Below are positions 6,289 through 9,934 of a DNA stretch of 9,934 nucleotides, in pieces. Position numbers and translations under genes: made by a program. Origin of the DNA: DAOTVS01 sp034436375 (lineage in GTDB: Bacteria > Chloroflexota > Anaerolineae > SpSt-313); NCBI GenBank assembly GCA_034436375.1, contig DAOTVS010000173.1:1-9934 (forward strand), given 5' to 3'. The notes under the pieces were generated by a model, which saw nothing but the letters and a program-made list of their open reading frames with translations, ran no database searches and was not told the DNA's origin. Within the stretch, counting starts at the first letter, position 1; every line of letters starts with the position of its first letter.

Positions 6289-7521
6289 GTGCGTCCACCG
6301 AGTGAGTTCGTCCATCAAATCGCCGATGCTTACGAGAAGATCTATGACCTGGCCTACCTGCGCACCCATCCGCTCTGTGATCTCCTGGTGCCGGCGCGTT
6401 CCCTAGCACCGCGCGATAGGGCATGGCGCTTGCATCACCTCTTGCTGGAGGTCATCGGTGATCTGGCGCCCGGGCCGCAGGTGCCGGTGCTGTCTCGCCA
6501 GTGGCGGCGCCATCGCTTGCTCACCTTGCGCTACGTCGATGCTCTCGAGCCGGACGCGGTGATGGAGGAGCTGAGTATCAGCCGCCGACACTATTATCGC
6601 GAGCACAATCTGGCCATGGAGGCCCTGGCCACCATCTTGTGGGAGCGCCGCCAGCCGGTAGCGCCAGCCGCTCAGGCAGGGCTCTCGCCGGCCATAGACG
6701 AACAGGCATCGCTCAGCCAACTGGAACTGCTGCGCCGGGAGGCCGCTCGCCTGGCGCAGGCCAGTCGCTGTGCCAATGTCGGCACGACGTTGCAGCACGT
6801 TTTGCCCTTGTTGCAGAACATGCTTACCGGGCGTGGTATCGCCCTGACGCAGGTTGTGGCGGAAGGGTTACCATCCGTTGCCATCGACGAGAGCATGTTG
6901 CGCCAGCTTCTGCTGGGCACCCTGGAGTATCTAGTCAAGTATGTTGCCCAGACGGCGATCGATCTGAGCGCCCGGGCCTGCGAGCAAACGGTGCGCCTGA
7001 CCTTGCGCATGGAACCGGCGCGGGATGCCGAGGCTAACCTGGCCCAGGAGGCTGAGGAGCGGCTCATGGCCGTGACCGAGATGGCCGCTCTGAGTGGCGC
7101 GCGGCTGCAGGTGCTACGGACAGGCTCGGCTGTGCTGATCCTCGACCTGGAGCTGCCGGTGGCCCAACGCACGGTGCTGCTCGTGGATGACAATGAGGAT
7201 GCGCTGGAGCTTTTCCGGCGCTATCTGAGCGCCAACCACTACCAGGTGGCGACCGCTCGTACAGCCCAGGAAGCCCTTGACAAGGTGCGCCAACTGAGGC
7301 CCTATGCCATCACCCTCGATCTGATGATGCCCGGGCAGGATGGTTGGGATCTGCTGCAGATCCTGCTGAGCCAGCCCGAGACACACCAGATTCCCATCAT
7401 CATCTGTACGGTCCTCAAGCAGAAAGACCTGGCCCTGTCCCTAGGTGCGGCGGCATTTCTGGAGAAACCGGTCTCGGAGCAAGCCCTTCTGGATGCCCTG
7501 GCCTCTTTCCATCAGTTTTGA
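6289..7521 (+). CDS. Regulator with HTH-like domain, degenerate ATPase-like domain and C-terminal receiver
   Basis: A 410-residue protein in three parts. Residues about 10-120 are helical and end in VMEELSISRRHYYREHNLAM, a helix-turn-helix-like segment of a type I associate with Chloroflexota regulators. Residues about 145-290 follow the order of a histidine-kinase ATPase domain: IDESMLRQLLLGTLEYLVKY resembles the N-box region and LSGARLQVLRTGSAVLILDLELP the terminal strands. The Mg-binding Asn and the Gly-rich G1/G2 motifs are missing, so ATP binding is unlikely. Residues about 294-405 are a receiver with all key residues: D300-D301, phospho-acceptor D344 in ITLDLMMPGQDG, T374, K393 in LEKPVS. 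The start is GTG 6289 with AAGAGGG eight bases upstream; an in-frame stop (6268-6270) precludes a longer form. It is divergent from the sugar operon and convergent with a hybrid kinase, so control of the operon is inferred. The DNA-binding role is not proven. Confidence 0.85.
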   Translation: MRPPSEFVHQIADAYEKIYDLAYLRTHPLCDLLVPARSLAPRDRAWRLHHLLLEVIGDLAPGPQVPVLSRQWRRHRLLTLRYVDALEPDAVMEELSISRRHYYREHNLAMEALATILWERRQPVAPAAQAGLSPAIDEQASLSQLELLRREAARLAQASRCANVGTTLQHVLPLLQNMLTGRGIALTQVVAEGLPSVAIDESMLRQLLLGTLEYLVKYVAQTAIDLSARACEQTVRLTLRMEPARDAEANLAQEAEERLMAVTEMAALSGARLQVLRTGSAVLILDLELPVAQRTVLLVDDNEDALELFRRYLSANHYQVATARTAQEALDKVRQLRPYAITLDLMMPGQDGWDLLQILLSQPETHQIPIIICTVLKQKDLALSLGAAAFLEKPVSEQALLDALASFHQF

Positions 7522-9694
7522 TGGCCATCTCTACCACTGTTTCGACCAGACGCACAATCTCCACCGGGGATAGGCCGCTGGCACGTGAGATGATCGTGGC
7601 ACCTGGGGAAGCATTGCTGCTACTCAACTCATCCTGGGCCGAGACGATGACCACCGGCACCTGGCGGCCCTCGGGTAGGGCGCGGATACTGGCCAGCACC
7701 TGGGCACCATTCATATCCGGCAGCACCATATCCAGCAGGATGAGGTCTGGCCGGCGGTGCTGTACCAGAGCTATCCCCTCGCGGCCTGTGCTGGCACTGA
7801 CGACCTGGTAGCGACGGACGGCATTCCCTGTGAGCATGCGGCTGACGAGTTTGGCAAAATCCACATCGTCGTCGATGATCAGCACCCGGTCAATGTTCTC
7901 TCCAAAGCGGCGCAGAGTATCCCAAAGGCTGGCCTTGGAGATTGGCTTGATGAGGTAAGCATCTACCGCTAACTGCTGGCGCAGCGACTCCTCGCCAGGG
8001 AGTGGGCAGGCGATGAATGGTGTCTGCGACAGGCTCCACTCTTTACCCAGTCGTTGCAACTCCCCTAAACTCATTGGTGCGCTGGACTGGTCGATCAGGA
8101 TCGCCTGTGGCGCGAGTTGGCTGGCCGTGCGGCGGCCCTGCTCCAGATCGGGGACGATCACCGTATGCAGGCCGTGGGTGTAGCGGGAGAGCAATGAGGC
8201 TGCTGCCGGGCTGCGCGTTACGGCTACCAAGACGGGCACTTCACAGGGTGTGGTGGTGGCGGAATGGCTGACCGGTGCCGGGCCGGTGGGGCTTACAATG
8301 GGATGAAGCTGTTGCAGGGGGAGGCTGAAGAAGAAGGTGCTGCCCTGGCCGACCTGGCTCTTGACCCAAATGTGCCCCCCATGCAGTTCCACGAAACGGC
8401 GGCTGATGGCTAAGCCGAGGCCGGTTCCGCCGTGGCGCCGGCGGGTCGTGCCGTCGACTTGGCGGAACTCTTCGAAAATGACGGCAATGTACTCGGGGGC
8501 AATGCCTGCACCGGTGTCGGCGACTGAGAACACCAACTCGTCCCTCTGGCGCTCGACCCCTGCCGTGATGCTTCCTTGCTCAGTAAAGCGCAATGCATTG
8601 CTCAACAGATTGATCAGAACCTGCCGGATGCGGTTAGGGTCTAGCCAGATGCGCGGCAGGCCGGGCTCGATGACTGTGTGCAGGGCAAGGCCATGTACCT
8701 CTACCTGCCCGCGCACGGTGTTGGCTGCCTCTTGTAGCAGGAGCCCAGGGTCCGTCTCCTCGGGCTGTAGCGCCATTTGGGCAGCCTCGATACGAGCCAG
8801 ATCCAGCACGTCATTGACTAGGCTCTGCAGATGGCAGGCGTTACGGTGGACGATGCTCAGATCGCGCACATAGGCAGCTGGCAGTTTGCCGCCGTAGTAC
8901 TCGGGGTTGCCTGCCAAAAGCTCGGTAAAGCCGACAATCAGGTTGAGCGGCGTGCGCAGTTCGTGACTGATGGTCTGGGCGAATTGCTGCTTCAGGCGCC
9001 GCGCCTCCTCTGCCTGGTCGCGGGCCACAGTGAGCATATAGTTGGCTCGCTCCAGGCGGTATGATGCTTCGTCCAACGCCTTGAGCGCCTGGCGGAGCTC
9101 GCCTTGCTGTTGGCGGGCGAGCTGCTCGTTGGCGTGGGCCTGCTCATAGCCGCTCCATACCCAATCGAGGGCGGTGTACAGGTTGCGCGCCGAGAGCCAG
9201 GAGGCGATGGCGACCATCAGGGTGGTTATGATGGGCAGCCAGAGGGCCGCGGAGCCAGGTGTCAGGCCGAAAACGTGCAGGCCGGCTACCGCGCTGAAGA
9301 CACTGGCCAGGGGTGCGAGTATGAAGACGGCTCGCTCGCCCAAAAGCACGCTGCCGAATATGATGGGCAGGATGAGCAAGTAAGCACCCTGGAGCGAGGG
9401 CAGCAGGAGCAGGCCGCAGCCAGCGGCCAGAGAGACACAGGCCACGAAAAGGGCGGAAACCAGCGAAGAAAGGCGCTGCGGAATGATGAGCGCCTGTGCT
9501 GCAGCGAGGATCAGCAGCGGCCCCCCGAGCCAGGCTGCGAGTGCAGGGCTATCGCCACCGCTCGCAGGCCAGTTGACGATCAGGAACCACACCAGGCCGA
9601 TGGTGCCGACAAAGCCGGCCATCAGCCTGAGCGATTGGACGCGGAGGTCAGTCAGGTTCTCCTGCTGCGCCAGCGATACCGATCTTGCCGTCAT
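7415..9694 (-). CDS. Membrane hybrid sensor histidine kinase with two receiver-like domains
   Basis: A 759-residue kinase. The N-terminal sensor has about six membrane segments (roughly 26-168) with short loops. A charged, probably coiled-coil linker (about 183-240) follows, then HisKA with phospho-acceptor H244 in QTISHELRTPLN. The ATPase domain has N366 in INLLSNALRF, G1 DTGAGI (393-398) and G2 HGGTGLGLAIS (421-431). A first receiver-like domain (about 486-597) keeps D535 and K583 but lacks the acidic pair at its first strand, so it is probably a pseudoreceiver. A second (about 602-722) has D608-D610 and D655 in LILLDMVLPDMNG but no conserved Lys-Pro (it reads IISRASGLS). After the fold ends, the last 35 or so residues are a Pro/Gly-rich tail lying antisense to the regulator's 3' end. 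The ATG at 9694 has only a weak ribosome-binding site. It may phosphorylate its own receiver or the neighbouring regulator. Confidence 0.93.
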   Translation of the reverse strand: MTARSVSLAQQENLTDLRVQSLRLMAGFVGTIGLVWFLIVNWPASGGDSPALAAWLGGPLLILAAAQALIIPQRLSSLVSALFVACVSLAAGCGLLLLPSLQGAYLLILPIIFGSVLLGERAVFILAPLASVFSAVAGLHVFGLTPGSAALWLPIITTLMVAIASWLSARNLYTALDWVWSGYEQAHANEQLARQQQGELRQALKALDEASYRLERANYMLTVARDQAEEARRLKQQFAQTISHELRTPLNLIVGFTELLAGNPEYYGGKLPAAYVRDLSIVHRNACHLQSLVNDVLDLARIEAAQMALQPEETDPGLLLQEAANTVRGQVEVHGLALHTVIEPGLPRIWLDPNRIRQVLINLLSNALRFTEQGSITAGVERQRDELVFSVADTGAGIAPEYIAVIFEEFRQVDGTTRRRHGGTGLGLAISRRFVELHGGHIWVKSQVGQGSTFFFSLPLQQLHPIVSPTGPAPVSHSATTTPCEVPVLVAVTRSPAAASLLSRYTHGLHTVIVPDLEQGRRTASQLAPQAILIDQSSAPMSLGELQRLGKEWSLSQTPFIACPLPGEESLRQQLAVDAYLIKPISKASLWDTLRRFGENIDRVLIIDDDVDFAKLVSRMLTGNAVRRYQVVSASTGREGIALVQHRRPDLILLDMVLPDMNGAQVLASIRALPEGRQVPVVIVSAQDELSSSNASPGATIISRASGLSPVEIVRLVETVVEMAIKTDGKRPGHPEGLAPRPVSPEMPPHLGTGPGLSA

Positions 9695-9716
9695 GCCAGG
9701 CTCGCTTTCTGTGGTC

Positions 9717-9794
9717 GGGAACTCGCAGGAACTCGTGGGAACTCATGGGAACAATACCTTTGAGTTCCCATGAGTTCCTACGAACTCCCACGCG
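9717..9794. repeat. Inverted array of 10-bp GGAACTCRTR repeats upstream of the kinase gene
   Basis: The left arm (9717-9752) is a 10-bp tandem array: GGGAACTCGC, AGGAACTCGT, GGGAACTCAT, GGGAAC. The right arm (9761-9794) holds the same motif inverted. GGAACTCATGGGAAC (9738-9752) is exactly complementary to 9764-9778, leaving an 11-base loop. Pairing continues with one G-U and four more Watson-Crick pairs to give about 20 bp, then becomes imperfect. It begins four bases after the stop of the right-edge gene and ends about 22 bases before the kinase start. No T run follows on the minus strand, so it does not look like a standard intrinsic terminator. It belongs to the same family as the arrays at 4624-4760 and 149-164. 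Confidence 0.9.
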
Positions 9795-9797
9795 TCT

Positions 9798-9934
9798 TTA
9801 GCTCAGTAGGCTGTACAACTGCGCCTCGGTCCTGAGCACCTCCTCATCGCCCGGCCGGCGCGCCAAAGGTGAGGTCTTGAGGGCGATCTCCGCCCGCACA
9901 GTGAGGGGCCTCCCTTTGAGCACGAGGATGCGCT
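9798..9934 (-). CDS. Unidentified protein, C-terminal 44 codons (runs off right edge)
   Basis: An open minus-strand frame enters at the right edge and stops at TAA 9800-9798. The visible end begins RILVLKGRPLTVRAEIALKT and ends with DEEVLRTEAQLYSLLS. Nearly all third codon positions are G or C, matching the neighbouring real genes, and the alternative minus frames are closed by stops within the stretch. I do not recognise the family; no motif or membrane segment is visible. The charged, helical-looking end suggests a soluble protein. Confidence 0.6.
   Translation of the reverse strand, partial: RILVLKGRPLTVRAEIALKTSPLARRPGDEEVLRTEAQLYSLLS

Noticed and set aside
9717..9794. CRISPR array
   Set aside because: The units are 10 bp, contiguous and inverted about a loop, with no unique spacers.

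Overview
The window looks like part of a GC-rich bacterial chromosome, most plausibly from the Chloroflexota (Anaerolineae/Caldilineae-like). The grounds are codons strongly biased to G/C at third positions, a Tat-type sugar-binding lipoprotein with a long Pro/Thr/Ala/Glu linker after the lipobox cysteine, and an N-terminal domain in the response-regulator gene (a helix-turn-helix-like SISRRHYYRE segment) of a kind I associate with that phylum. The assignment rests on style and recalled family resemblance, not on a marker gene.

Layout. Positions 1-6148 (minus strand) form one apparent operon, transcribed from about 6190 leftward. In order it holds a Tat/lipobox ABC sugar-binding protein (6148-4769), a spacer with an inverted array of 10-bp repeats (4760-4624), two MalF/MalG-type permeases (4604-3696 and 3699-2794, overlapping ATGA), a uroporphyrinogen-decarboxylase-like protein (2777-1545), an alkaline-phosphatase/sulfatase superfamily hydrolase (1545-154, TGATG overlap), and the first 43 codons of a second sulfatase running off the left edge. 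No ABC ATPase is encoded here. Positions 6149-6288 are a divergent promoter region. The plus-strand gene at 6289-7521 encodes an unusual regulator: HTH-like domain, degenerate histidine-kinase ATPase-like domain, C-terminal receiver. A membrane-bound hybrid histidine kinase (9694-7415, minus) converges on it and overlaps it by 107 bp antisense. Upstream of the kinase is a second inverted array of the same 10-bp repeat (9717-9794), then the C-terminal 44 codons of an unidentified minus-strand gene at the right edge.

How the genes may work together (inference). The operon looks like an uptake-and-processing unit for a carbohydrate that carries ester or other substituents. The lipoprotein captures it, the two permeases import it with an ATPase encoded elsewhere, and the sulfatase-fold enzymes and URO-D-like protein modify it. 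The divergent regulator and the adjacent hybrid kinase are the obvious candidates for controlling the operon.

Most worth a second look: (1) a 10-bp, helically phased repeat (consensus about GGAACTCRTR) forming long inverted arrays directly after stop codons at two places, plus a fragment at a third; (2) a sulfatase-like enzyme with threonine at the formylglycine position; (3) overlapping divergent promoters flanked by a perfect 7-bp inverted repeat; (4) the HTH/pseudo-ATPase/receiver architecture; (5) a URO-D-like protein translationally coupled to a sulfatase-fold enzyme within a sugar-transport operon.
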